DNA of 38,975 bases, from positions 1-38,975 of the forward strand of contig CAQFOZ010000021.1 in assembly GCA_948788915.1 (NCBI GenBank), read 5' to 3'. The DNA is from an uncultured Muribaculaceae bacterium. GTDB taxonomy: Bacteria; Bacteroidota; Bacteroidia; Bacteroidales; Muribaculaceae. Each line of letters starts with the position of its first letter. Positions within the stretch are counted from its first letter, which is position 1. A program made the translations under genes and the position numbers. The notes below the pieces were generated by a model that was given only the letters and a program-made list of their open reading frames with translations, made no database searches and was not told the origin of the DNA. This document shows positions 17,892 to 25,675 of this stretch, piece by piece.

Positions 17892-18800
17892 TTATTTTTT
17901 TGTGGCAAATAAAATCACATTTTCTTTTTGTGTACATTGTAAACCGAAACTCAATTCAAGAATTCTGATAGCTTCCGGAAGATTGCTGTTGGGCAAAGTG
18001 CCGGTGAAGGGAATGCTTTCCAGTTCTGGATTCTCAAACTCAATATTTGTATTGAAATTATATTCAAGATATTTTGCAACTTCTTTCAAATTCTGGTTTA
18101 TGAAAATGAACTCACCTTGCTTCCATGCTGTAATTAAATTTGAGTCTTTGTTTTCTTCACGTATAAAGCCGGTTCCATCGGCATCGAGACTGGCAAATTC
18201 TCCCGGTTTCATATCGATGCTGTATCCGGACGCAACGGATTTGAATTCCACATTTCCCGATTCGAGATACAACGAGGCTGCTCTGTCCTTTTCTCTGGAA
18301 AGAAGGTTAAAGGTGGTTCCTTTCACATTGACGCTGACCAGGGATGTATGTACGATGAATTTCTTACTGTCAGACTTTGCTATCGTGAAGAAACCTTCTC
18401 CCTCGAAAGTGACGGATCTTGTGTCTCCGGTAAAATCTTCAGGTTTGTAAGATAGACTTGAGTTGCTGTTCAGAGATATTACCGAGCCGTCCGGAAGGGT
18501 AACTGATGCGCGTTCTCCCGATCCTCCTGTTGTCACAACTATATCTTGTGAGGATAATACATTTGTGCGGTTCCACAATAGAATTGTAGAAAACAGGAGA
18601 ATAGAAAGAAGTACGGCGGCAGATGAAAGAAAAACTCTTCTCCATCTTTTGCTTTTCTGTTCTTCCTTGGGAGAGGTAAAAAAATTATCCCAATCTTTCT
18701 TAAAAGATTCAGAGAGTTCTTGCTCCGGTATTTGTCTGAGATTTTCAAGCTCTTCCAGATTGATTCGCTCCGAGAGATATTTTTTCAATAGATTGTTCAT
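17892..18800 (-). CDS. FecR-family anti-sigma factor
   Basis: A 302-residue single-pass membrane regulator. A cytoplasmic N-terminal part of about 50 residues should hold the sigma factor, a membrane helix spans about residues 56-76, and the periplasmic FecR domain follows (VVTTGGSGERASVTLPDGS, LNSNSSLSY, VKGTTFNLL, VESGNV-like LYLESGNVEF). The C-terminal DUF4974-like part (FINQNLKEVAKYLEYNF, FTGTLPNSNLPEAIRIL) is the expected STN contact. Its start codon overlaps the sigma gene stop by 4 bases (ATGA), so the two are co-translated. It should keep the sigma factor inactive until the SusC transporter binds ligand. Confidence 0.93.
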   Translation of the reverse strand: MNNLLKKYLSERINLEELENLRQIPEQELSESFKKDWDNFFTSPKEEQKSKRWRRVFLSSAAVLLSILLFSTILLWNRTNVLSSQDIVVTTGGSGERASVTLPDGSVISLNSNSSLSYKPEDFTGDTRSVTFEGEGFFTIAKSDSKKFIVHTSLVSVNVKGTTFNLLSREKDRAASLYLESGNVEFKSVASGYSIDMKPGEFASLDADGTGFIREENKDSNLITAWKQGEFIFINQNLKEVAKYLEYNFNTNIEFENPELESIPFTGTLPNSNLPEAIRILELSFGLQCTQKENVILFATKK

Positions 18801-19423
18801 GACTGGCTGGTATACATTTGTAATAGAACAGGGAATTCAAGTAGGGCAGAGGAGGTTATCACTCCGGTTGTCACTATACTCAAGAAATCTTTTATAAATG
18901 AGCGGAGTTCTTTTACTCCGATAGATAACTGGTTTTTAACCGTCTGTTCTTTAAGTGAAAGAATATCAGCTATTTCTTTATTGTTGAATCCTTCCAATTT
19001 TGACAGTTTCACTACTTTGGCACGTGTAGGAGGCATCCGGTCAATAAACAGTTTTATTGAAGAGAGGAAATTAGAGTATTCGAGAGGATCGTGGTTTCCC
19101 GAAGAGGGAAGAGTGTCAACATATCTGACATAATCTTCGAAAACGGGAGAATTGATTGTTTTGTTAAAAGCGTTTATAAGAAGGTGGGAGGCGATGGTGA
19201 ACAGCAGGGAATTGACAGTGTTTGTCTGTCTGATATTTTCACGTTCATTCCATAACCGAATGAAAACCTCCTGGGTTATATCTTCTGCGGTGATTTCATT
19301 TTTAGTCCATCTCAGAGAGAATGCGCGTATGCGGGGGGCATAGATGGCATACAGTTTTGTGAATGCCATCTTGGACCCTTTTTTAAGGGCTTCTATCAGC
19401 TTGTTTTCGTCACTCTGCTCCAT
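18797..19423 (-). CDS. ECF sigma-70 factor (FecI/RpoE type)
   Basis: A 208-residue ECF sigma factor that would direct RNA polymerase to its own regulon. Region 2 is near residues 24-60 (AEDITQEVFIRLWNE) and region 4 helix-turn-helix near residues 146-173 (NNKEIADILSLKEQTVKNQL). The tail of about 30 residues after region 4 is hydrophobic (DFLSIVTTGVITSSALLEF), longer than in minimal ECF factors. It heads the minus-strand operon. A TAATTTTG -7 match lies at 19442-19435, but it would put the transcript start almost on the ATG, so I do not claim it. The upstream gap is shared with a divergent secreted-protein gene. Confidence 0.94.
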   Translation of the reverse strand: MEQSDENKLIEALKKGSKMAFTKLYAIYAPRIRAFSLRWTKNEITAEDITQEVFIRLWNERENIRQTNTVNSLLFTIASHLLINAFNKTINSPVFEDYVRYVDTLPSSGNHDPLEYSNFLSSIKLFIDRMPPTRAKVVKLSKLEGFNNKEIADILSLKEQTVKNQLSIGVKELRSFIKDFLSIVTTGVITSSALLEFPVLLQMYTSQS

Positions 19424-19579
19424 AATGTAGAACTCAAAATTAATACTTTATGAGCGTTTGTGAAAGATGTTATATAACATATGATTTTTTTGGTACGTTT
19501 ATAAATTTGAATTGTCTTATTTCAAATAAACAGTTTTTTTAAGATTGACAAGATGAGTCCATATTTATTGGTTTCAAGG
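19424..19579. other. divergent intergenic region upstream of sigma factor gene
   Basis: This AT-rich stretch lies between two divergent genes. I see no coding frame, no palindrome of the AAACAGTTT type and no RNA gene. It presumably holds the unidentified promoter of the sigma/SusCD operon. Confidence 0.4.
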
Positions 19580-19580
19580 T

Positions 19581-19611
19581 TGTGTCATTGAAAAATTTGT
19601 AGTATCTTCGC
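19581..19611 (+). promoter_or_regulatory. promoter of the secreted-protein gene
   Basis: TTG at 19581-19583 and TATCTTCG at 19604-19611 are 20 nt apart, a good -33/-7 pair with a one-base variant of TAnnTTTG. This implies a leader of about 130 nt before the ATG at 19747; the leader holds only a small ACTATT/AATAGT hairpin. Confidence 0.5.
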
Positions 19612-19746
19612 GTTACTTATCTTGCACTTTATGACATATAAATAGTCAGAGCGCAAAATTTAACAGGCTTTAAACAGCGTTAACCGGAATAAATAAAGAC
19701 TATTATATAAATAGTGTTTAAATATTTATAATTAAAACCTAACAAC

Positions 19747-20817
19747 ATGAAAAAATTTTACTTGACGATGGCAGCAATGCTGCTCAGTGGCTCGGCAACA
19801 GTTGTTGCCCAAAGCTATCACGGTTTTTATCGTCCGTTTACCGAGGCGTTTGTAAAAAACGGTAAGAACGGAACAGATCTTGAAGAATACTGGGATCCTG
19901 TTCATATTGCAAACGAAAGCAAGAAAGACCAAACTCAAAAAGTTTTCTGGCTTGAAACGGCATATCATCCCGATTATAAGTTTACAGTTAGCCATACAGA
20001 TTTGGGTTCTTGGATTGAACTCAGCTCAAAAGATACTCAGTCGGATATCAGCCCAACAGAAGATAAGCTTCAGTTGGCACTCGACGGCGGGAAGCATGAT
20101 GGTGCCATATTGGAAAAAACTTATAAAAATCTTATGGCATGGGTGACAGTTCCTTCACAATATTATAAGGCTGGTCAATTGACAGCAGTTCCTTCAACAG
20201 GATCTGTACGTTTCCGCATTGCCTCTGGTGGTGAACCTAACCGTATGGGCGATCAGGATAATTTCAATATATTGGGTTTGAATGGTTTTTATTTTACTGT
20301 TTGTGCTCCTGCCGGTGTTACTGTAGAATCTGCAATTGTTTCAGCCAATGGTACTCAGGATATGGAAGACGGCAATGGCGCATGCTTCCATACACCATAT
20401 TTGAAAATGGGTGCTGTACCTGAAGGCAATAAAGTTGTGGATATGACAATGACAAAAGATCCTCAGCAGTGGGAAGGCGGAAAGGTATTGTTTACATTCA
20501 AACGTCCGAATAAAGGTGCCGGTGGTGCGGACATCTATGGTTATCCTGTGAAATACTTTGATATTGTATTCCGTGGTGTTAAGGCAGGTGACGTAATTGG
20601 TCTTGGTAACTATCAGACACTTCATGCCGGTTATACTCCTGTTTCTGGCAAGGATGCAGGCGCTGGTATCGACGGTGCAGGTGTTGGCGAGATGATCGTT
20701 GACGAGAACGCTCCTGTTGAATATTTCAACCTTCAGGGTGTGAAGATAGCGGAGCCTGCAAACGGTATCTTTATCCGTCGCCAGGGTGCTAAAGTGGAAA
20801 AAGTAATGGTGAAATAA
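19747..20817 (+). CDS. Exported protein of unknown function with C-terminal sorting tag
   Basis: A 356-residue exported protein that I do not recognise by function. It has a clear signal peptide (MKKFYLTMAAMLLSGSATVVAQ). The body is mostly beta-strand-like with aromatic and glycine-rich segments (FYFTVCAPAGVTVESAIV, VKYFDIVFRGVKAGDVIGLG), suggesting a beta-sandwich, possibly carbohydrate-binding. The last 35 residues (EYFNLQGVKIAEPANGIFI, RRQGAKVEKVMVK) match the short C-terminal tags of Prevotella/Muribaculaceae secreted proteins, probably type IX secretion cargo. It is monocistronic, with its own promoter and terminator, and divergent from the sigma factor operon; nothing else ties it to that operon. 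Confidence 0.8.
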   Translation: MKKFYLTMAAMLLSGSATVVAQSYHGFYRPFTEAFVKNGKNGTDLEEYWDPVHIANESKKDQTQKVFWLETAYHPDYKFTVSHTDLGSWIELSSKDTQSDISPTEDKLQLALDGGKHDGAILEKTYKNLMAWVTVPSQYYKAGQLTAVPSTGSVRFRIASGGEPNRMGDQDNFNILGLNGFYFTVCAPAGVTVESAIVSANGTQDMEDGNGACFHTPYLKMGAVPEGNKVVDMTMTKDPQQWEGGKVLFTFKRPNKGAGGADIYGYPVKYFDIVFRGVKAGDVIGLGNYQTLHAGYTPVSGKDAGAGIDGAGVGEMIVDENAPVEYFNLQGVKIAEPANGIFIRRQGAKVEKVMVK

Positions 20818-20857
20818 GAAAAGTTTTGTTTTACACGGCTTTGTCCGGTAAAAGTAA

Positions 20858-20889
20858 TCGGCTGCGTCATGAAAACTTGACGCAGCCGA
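20858..20889 (+). terminator. terminator of the secreted-protein gene
   Basis: TCGGCTGCGTCA (20858-20869) and TGACGCAGCCGA (20878-20889) form a perfect 12-bp GC-rich stem with an 8-nt loop, followed by a T-rich tract. Confidence 0.9.
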
Positions 20890-20905
20890 AATTGTTTTTA
20901 GAGAT

Positions 20906-20950
20906 TTTAGAGTCTTTAAGGACTTTAAAGACTTTAAGGACCCTGTAGTC
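20906..20950. repeat. degenerate 9-nt tandem repeat (about 5 units)
   Basis: The units TTTAGAGTC, TTTAAGGAC, TTTAAAGAC, TTTAAGGAC and CCTGTAGTC follow one another in register and run up to the stop codon of the TonB receptor gene. On the minus strand the core is GTCCTTAAA/GTCTTTAAA, similar in form to the GTCCTATTA-type arrays at 31058 and 31391. Confidence 0.7.
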
Positions 20951-20952
20951 CT

Positions 20953-23043
20953 TTAGATTGACAGGGACAGTCCGCAGGTGAAAGAGCGGGGAGTGGTGGG
21001 TCCGTAGATGTAGCCCGAGTCGCGTTGCGCTCCTAAGTCGAAGTCGCGCTGATAGGAGTTGAAGATATTGGTTATTCCTGCGGTGACATCTATATCAATC
21101 TTTTTGAATATCCTGAAGCAGTATGCGAATTTGAGGGAGGCATCGAAAAACGATTGTGTGCGCACTGCAAGATCTATGTCCGTACCGGATCCGACGAGGT
21201 GCTGTACTGTCATAGGACCTGTCGCTGTACCGTTAAGAATAGCTTTCAGGCGGGGAATTATTTCCCAGTTTACAGTAAAGTAGCCATAGACATCGGGGGT
21301 GCGGAACAATCTTTTTTCTGCCGGTACATTAGGATTATCACTCCATACTTCCGGTTTTTTGTATCTGCTCCGTTGCAGGGTCACGCCACCTTGTATGTCG
21401 AAGTGTGAGGAGAAAAATGCTTTGGCTTCCAGATTAAGTCCGAGAACAGTTGCTCCTGAACCGTTATAGCGTTCAAGAACGGCATTGCCGTTGGAATCAA
21501 GATCGTCGAGCTGACGGAGCGCGAACACGTCACTTAGATCTGTGAAAAATCCTTCCACAAGGAAGTTTGTCTGCACGTTTCCGAACGTGAAATAAAAATC
21601 TCCTGATGCGCTTACGCTTTGAGAACTTTCCTGCTTAAGATTTGGTGCGAGAACTGTGATAACCCGTTCACCTCCGACGATTGCTATATGGAAATCTTCA
21701 TCGTATGCCTGTGGCGAGCGAAATCCGGTGGAGTATGAAACCCTGAAATTCATATTTCGTGAGGGATTGAACCGCACATTGAGTCGAGGAGATACAATAG
21801 GGTTGTGGATAAGGGAATGCTTGTCAAGGCGAGCTCCAATAAGGAATCCCCAACGCTCATCCCGCCATTCATTCTGTAAATAAGCGCTGTAAATGTTTAC
21901 ATTCTGTAAAATATCATGATCATAACCTATGGTCACATCGTGGAGCCTGTTATAGGAATATTCCAGTCCGGCCACCAGTTCGGACGGCATAAAGAGAAGC
22001 TTGCTGAAAGGATGGGTCCATTGGGAACCGGCTGTCACCACAATATCAGATGTGCGTCCGTAGGCGTTTGGATCCATGTCCGATCCGTAGTAGCTTTTGC
22101 GTCTGGTAGATTGTAATGCCGAGAATATCGACACGTGGTCACGACGGTCTCTTGCCCACAAATCGTAAGTGACTTCTCCTCCATGTATATTGTGCTCGAC
22201 CTGTTCGGCAATCATTGCCTGGTGTGCCGGCTGATCAAGCTTATCACCGCCGCGTCTGTATTCATGTGTGGTGTGATATTCAAATGAGAGTTTTGAATCG
22301 GTTGACGTGCGGATGAAAGAGCGGGCTCCCAAGGTCTGGGATTTAAGTTCCGCTATCTCTGTAAACCCGTCGCCGTTGTGATCGTATCCGTCACGGTTGC
22401 GGCTTTGTCCGTATATGAATATTCCGGCCTTGTCGTTATCCGTAACAACAGATGCGTTCATTGTGGTATTGTTGTCAAGCGCTCCTGTGAAACCCATGGA
22501 TGAAAGTGTATGTGAGACTTTGGCTGTGTTTTCTCTTGGATCACGCGTTATTATATTAATGGTGCCTCCGATTGCAGAAGATCCGAAAAGTGCTGATCCA
22601 CCGCCTCTCATGACTTCTATTCTCTCAATCATGTTAGCCGGAATCTGTTCCAGACCGTATACACCGGCAAGTGCTGAAAAGACCGGTCTGGAATTCATAA
22701 GAATCTGGGAATAGTGTCCGTCGAGTCCGTTGATTCTCACTTGAGTGAAGCCGCAATTCTGGCAGTCGTTTTCTACGCGTACACCGGGCTGAAAACTCAG
22801 ACCGTCGGCAAGTGAGCAGGCTCCTACGGTTGTGAGCAGCTTGCCTGTCATTACATTGACAAGTGAAGGACTTTCTCTGCGTTTGACTTCACTTTTAGAG
22901 CTGGTTACAACTACCTGATCCAGCATAAAAACATCCATAAGAGAATCAAGTTCCGCATCGGTCTGGGATACGACCGGAGTATCGGCATACACCGATAGGG
23001 TCATAGCTTCGGCTATGACCAATAAATAAAATTTTAATGTCAT
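20953..23043 (-). CDS. TonB-dependent outer-membrane receptor (siderophore/metal type)
   Basis: A 696-residue TonB-dependent transporter of the BtuB/CirA size class, distinct from SusC. After a signal peptide (about 1-20) comes a short extension, then a TonB-box-like segment (LDQVVVTSSKSE), the plug (VRINGLDGHYSQILMNSRP, IPANMIERIEVMRGGGSALFGSSAIGGTINIITRDP) and a 22-strand barrel ending PRSFTCGLSLSI. The plug carries a C-x-x-C pair (NDCQNCGF) common in related Bacteroidetes receptors. Its start is 39 bases after a His-rich exported protein gene, which points to a metal ion or metal chelate (zinc, copper, iron or haem) as ligand. That assignment is inference. Confidence 0.92.
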   Translation of the reverse strand: MTLKFYLLVIAEAMTLSVYADTPVVSQTDAELDSLMDVFMLDQVVVTSSKSEVKRRESPSLVNVMTGKLLTTVGACSLADGLSFQPGVRVENDCQNCGFTQVRINGLDGHYSQILMNSRPVFSALAGVYGLEQIPANMIERIEVMRGGGSALFGSSAIGGTINIITRDPRENTAKVSHTLSSMGFTGALDNNTTMNASVVTDNDKAGIFIYGQSRNRDGYDHNGDGFTEIAELKSQTLGARSFIRTSTDSKLSFEYHTTHEYRRGGDKLDQPAHQAMIAEQVEHNIHGGEVTYDLWARDRRDHVSIFSALQSTRRKSYYGSDMDPNAYGRTSDIVVTAGSQWTHPFSKLLFMPSELVAGLEYSYNRLHDVTIGYDHDILQNVNIYSAYLQNEWRDERWGFLIGARLDKHSLIHNPIVSPRLNVRFNPSRNMNFRVSYSTGFRSPQAYDEDFHIAIVGGERVITVLAPNLKQESSQSVSASGDFYFTFGNVQTNFLVEGFFTDLSDVFALRQLDDLDSNGNAVLERYNGSGATVLGLNLEAKAFFSSHFDIQGGVTLQRSRYKKPEVWSDNPNVPAEKRLFRTPDVYGYFTVNWEIIPRLKAILNGTATGPMTVQHLVGSGTDIDLAVRTQSFFDASLKFAYCFRIFKKIDIDVTAGITNIFNSYQRDFDLGAQRDSGYIYGPTTPRSFTCGLSLSI

Positions 23044-23082
23044 GGTTGTTAAGAAATAAATTTACAGAATTATAGTGAAAAT

Positions 23083-23427
23083 CTATTTCTTTTGCGGAGG
23101 ACCCCGCAGAACTGAGACTGTATGGTGATAATATGAAATGTAGACATTATTGCCGCATGTCAGTTTGCAAAGAACTGTCTCGGGTATGAAAACAATCGGT
23201 ACGCTACTGCTGAATGCTGTAAGTGCCGAAATATTGAATCCGGATATGAGATTGATTGAGTTGCCGGTGTGTGTGTGTCCCGAACTCGGAATATACGGGT
23301 GCGAGTGTGTTACAGGCTGGCCGTCCACATCTTTATGCACATGCATAAAGATTGTGTTTGAGAACATAAAGTTCACAAACATCAACAATATCGCGGATGC
23401 AAAGATCTGTGACACGTGTCGCTTCAT
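23083..23427 (-). CDS. Small His-rich exported protein, putative metal binder
   Basis: A 114-residue protein with an N-terminal hydrophobic segment (about residues 9-27; signal peptide or membrane anchor), then a His cluster: H29, H31, H41, H43, H51 and H53 (MHVHKD, VTHSHPY, GHTHTG). A C-x-x-x-C pair (C87, C91) and H101-H102 lie near the C-terminus, which ends RGPPQKK. I know similar short His-rich proteins next to TonB receptors in Bacteroidetes but not a demonstrated function. The layout suggests a periplasmic or surface metal carrier for the downstream receptor. Confidence 0.75.
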   Translation of the reverse strand: MKRHVSQIFASAILLMFVNFMFSNTIFMHVHKDVDGQPVTHSHPYIPSSGHTHTGNSINLISGFNISALTAFSSSVPIVFIPETVLCKLTCGNNVYISYYHHTVSVLRGPPQKK

Positions 23428-23474
23428 AGCCGTGATTCAGTTTCTACCGAATAAAATGGGTTATTTTCCCGATG

Positions 23475-23482
23475 CAAAATTA
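23475..23482 (-). promoter_or_regulatory. possible -7 element for the His-rich/TonB receptor genes
   Basis: On the minus strand this reads TAATTTTG, 48 nt before the His-rich gene start. The perfect palindrome at 23508-23528 lies just upstream of where the -33 region would be. No clear TTTG -33 was seen. Confidence 0.4.
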
Positions 23483-23507
23483 TGAATAATAATTCAAACA
23501 GAGAAAT

Positions 23508-23528
23508 TATAAGAAACAGTTTCTTATA
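23508..23528. promoter_or_regulatory. perfect palindrome, operator-like (TAAGAAACAGTTTCTTA core)
   Basis: Ten-base arms TATAAGAAAC and GTTTCTTATA flank a single central A. It covers the stop codon of the acyltransferase gene and precedes the possible promoter of the His-rich gene. The short arms with a 1-base centre look like a dimeric regulator site; a repeat-element origin is the alternative because related copies occur at 24427, 29577, 37395 and 37562. Confidence 0.5.
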
Positions 23529-24423
23529 GGTGTGTCAGCATTTCTTCGGCTCTGTCACCGTGAAACTCATTGAACTGGTCCCGGCTGCGTTTCCAGCGTC
23601 GGTGGCTCCAGAGCCAATATTGGGGTGCTTCTTCTATATTTTTTTGTAAGAGCTCAAAATATCTGCGGGTTGTCTCGAATATCGCTTCCTGTGCGGCATT
23701 ATCGGTTATATTCTCAAATCTGAGAATATAATAGCCCCGTCTGGGTCTGCTGATATGTGCATAGACGGCTTTGGCTCCAAGAAATTTTGAAATTCTTTCG
23801 GGTCCTGTGTATACTCCGGTGTCGTGGTGCAAGAAATCAACAAAAAGGTGTATATTGAATCCCGGTGCCTGATCTGCGATATATCCGGTCACAGACGGAA
23901 TCCCTTCCTTTTTCCATTTGATCAGAGCGGGCAGTATATCTGCCATCGCTATGTTGTTGGCATCGAAACGAGTGCGTATCTTATAAAGAATACGGTCGAA
24001 ACTTTTGTTCTCAAGAGGGTGGTATATCTGTGCGCATTGGGCATTTTTGCTGATATGAAGTGGCAAGGAGCTTACCCATTCCCAATTACCGTAATGTCCC
24101 AGATAGACAGACACAGACTGGCCATTGTCGACGGCCTCGTTTATAAGGTCGATGTTTTCGACTATTAGTCTTTCCCTCATTGTTTTTGGGGACATTGAGG
24201 CAAGTTTGACTGTCTCTACAATATAGTCCCCGAGGAAACGATAGAATTTCCAGGCAATGGCGTCAATCTCTTTTTTGCTTTTTTGAGGGAAGGAGTCTGT
24301 AAGGTTGGATATGACTACCTTTCTTCTGTATTTTACCAGATAGCAGGCTATAAAAGCAAGCAAATCCGAAAACACATATAGCAGGCGGAACGGCAAGAAT
24401 GAAATAAGACGTACAAGAAACAT
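23524..24423 (-). CDS. LpxL/HtrB-family lipid A acyltransferase
   Basis: Enzymes of this family add a secondary acyl chain to lipid A at the inner membrane. The 299-residue protein has an N-terminal membrane segment (about 5-30) and the catalytic H-x4-E motif at H110-E115 (LGHYGNWEW). Other family segments are KYRRKVVISNLTDSFP near the start, GYIADQAPG and QYWLWSHRRWK. The last is the conserved C-terminal block. It lies 25 bases downstream of an ABC-2 permease gene and is probably in the efflux operon, an envelope-remodelling context. Its chain-length choice cannot be read from sequence. Confidence 0.92.
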   Translation of the reverse strand: MFLVRLISFLPFRLLYVFSDLLAFIACYLVKYRRKVVISNLTDSFPQKSKKEIDAIAWKFYRFLGDYIVETVKLASMSPKTMRERLIVENIDLINEAVDNGQSVSVYLGHYGNWEWVSSLPLHISKNAQCAQIYHPLENKSFDRILYKIRTRFDANNIAMADILPALIKWKKEGIPSVTGYIADQAPGFNIHLFVDFLHHDTGVYTGPERISKFLGAKAVYAHISRPRRGYYILRFENITDNAAQEAIFETTRRYFELLQKNIEEAPQYWLWSHRRWKRSRDQFNEFHGDRAEEMLTHL

Positions 24424-24426
24424 ACT

Positions 24427-24443
24427 CTTAAACAGTTTCTTAA
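24427..24443. repeat. imperfect copy of the AAACAGTTTCTTA palindrome
   Basis: CTCTTAAACAGTTTCTT lies in the 25-base gap between the second ABC-2 permease gene and the acyltransferase start codon. The centre AAACAGTTT is perfect, and the outer arms are rearranged relative to the copy at 23508. Confidence 0.4.
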
Positions 24444-24448
24444 ATCAG

Positions 24449-25669
24449 TTATTTGGTCAGTCTGGAATTATGAATTTTTAGAAGTTGTGGGCGTACCACC
24501 CATTTTCTTACGCACCATCCGACAAACCACCATCCTGCCGTTGCAATCCACAAATTACGGTAACAATCGGCAACCTGTGAAAGAGAGGCGCCATTTGAAT
24601 TCATTTTTACAAAACCCTCTACTCCCCATGTTGAAGGACAAATGTCACTTAGAACTTTCCATACCGGATAAAGATCGTAACGTGGCCATATCAGTCCGGA
24701 AAGCAGGAGGAATACCAGAGATGTCATAACCCAAATCACCAATATATTCTCTCTTTCTGTCACAAATCCCTGAATGGCATATCCCAATCCCATACTTGCC
24801 AGAACCATAGGAGTAAGGAAAGCGAATATCTCCCATGTGTTTCCTAGCATTGGAAATTTGAATATAAGCGGTACATAATGTGCGACAAACATAATCGGCA
24901 CAAGAAGTATTGTCAGATAGCAGAGAGCCTGGGCTATCATTGTAAGCAGCACTGACGGTGCCATGTTGTAGGAACTGTAGCCGGTGAGATGTGGGTTTTC
25001 GCGTCGGGCGCCACCTGCCATACCTAATGCGAGAACTATAACCTGTTGGATGATTATGATGAGAACACCGGGCATGATGAACGAGTCAAAACCGTTACGG
25101 ATATTGCCCATCGGTATATTGTTGATTGCCATGGGATCTCCTGTAACGATAGTTTCTGCCAAAGGCAGTACGTTGTCTATTTTTTCAGTCAACAGAGTTG
25201 TGCTGTAATGACCCATCAGATTGGCTGTGGCCACAACAAATCCTCTGTATCGCAACAGCAGACTCATATCACAGTAAAGAACAGTGTTGCCGGCTTCGTT
25301 ATTATTTACTTTTTTATTGAATCCCTCCGGAATCTCCAGAATAGCATAGCATTTTTTCTCATTCATGGCGCGCCTGGCTTCGGGAAGATTGGCAGCATAG
25401 CCTATAACCCATGCTTCGTCGCAGGCATTTAGATTTCGGACAAGATCGCGGCTCAGCGGTGTGCGGTCGTTGTCTACCACCACTACCGGCACATTCTTTA
25501 CTAACTCCGGATTATAGATGATGGAGTATATTATAGGATAGACAAGAGGCAGGAAAAGGAAAAATATAATGATACCGGCATCGTGCATCACCAGTTTAAA
25601 TTCCCGGCAATACACGTCGAACATTGATTTTATCGCTTGTCTGAATTTCATAATAGAGGATATAAACAA
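24449..25669 (-). CDS. ABC-2 type permease, efflux subunit 2
   Basis: A 406-residue inner-membrane protein of the ABC-2 membrane family 3 (YhhJ/YbhR-like): one N-terminal helix, a large periplasmic domain (about residues 55-215, with VPVVVVDNDRTPLSRDLVRNL), then five helices. The family signature near the end is present (GLIWPRYDLYPVWKVLSDICPSTWGVEGFVKM). Such proteins normally pair with an ATPase and, with HlyD and TolC partners, expel drugs or lipids. It is 6 bases downstream of a second permease of the same family, consistent with a heterodimer. No ATP-binding subunit is encoded in the window. Confidence 0.9.
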   Translation of the reverse strand: MFISSIMKFRQAIKSMFDVYCREFKLVMHDAGIIIFFLFLPLVYPIIYSIIYNPELVKNVPVVVVDNDRTPLSRDLVRNLNACDEAWVIGYAANLPEARRAMNEKKCYAILEIPEGFNKKVNNNEAGNTVLYCDMSLLLRYRGFVVATANLMGHYSTTLLTEKIDNVLPLAETIVTGDPMAINNIPMGNIRNGFDSFIMPGVLIIIIQQVIVLALGMAGGARRENPHLTGYSSYNMAPSVLLTMIAQALCYLTILLVPIMFVAHYVPLIFKFPMLGNTWEIFAFLTPMVLASMGLGYAIQGFVTERENILVIWVMTSLVFLLLSGLIWPRYDLYPVWKVLSDICPSTWGVEGFVKMNSNGASLSQVADCYRNLWIATAGWWFVGWCVRKWVVRPQLLKIHNSRLTK

Positions 25670-25675
25670 TTGTAC

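Noticed and set aside
17848..18450. Plus-strand open frame of 200 codons
   Set aside because: It is fully antisense to the FecR-like gene, which has clear domains and a 4-base overlap with the sigma gene; the product has no recognisable features.
19435..19442. TAATTTTG as promoter of the sigma factor operon
   Set aside because: It matches the -7 consensus but lies only 12 bases from the start codon and has no -33 partner, so I leave the promoter unassigned.
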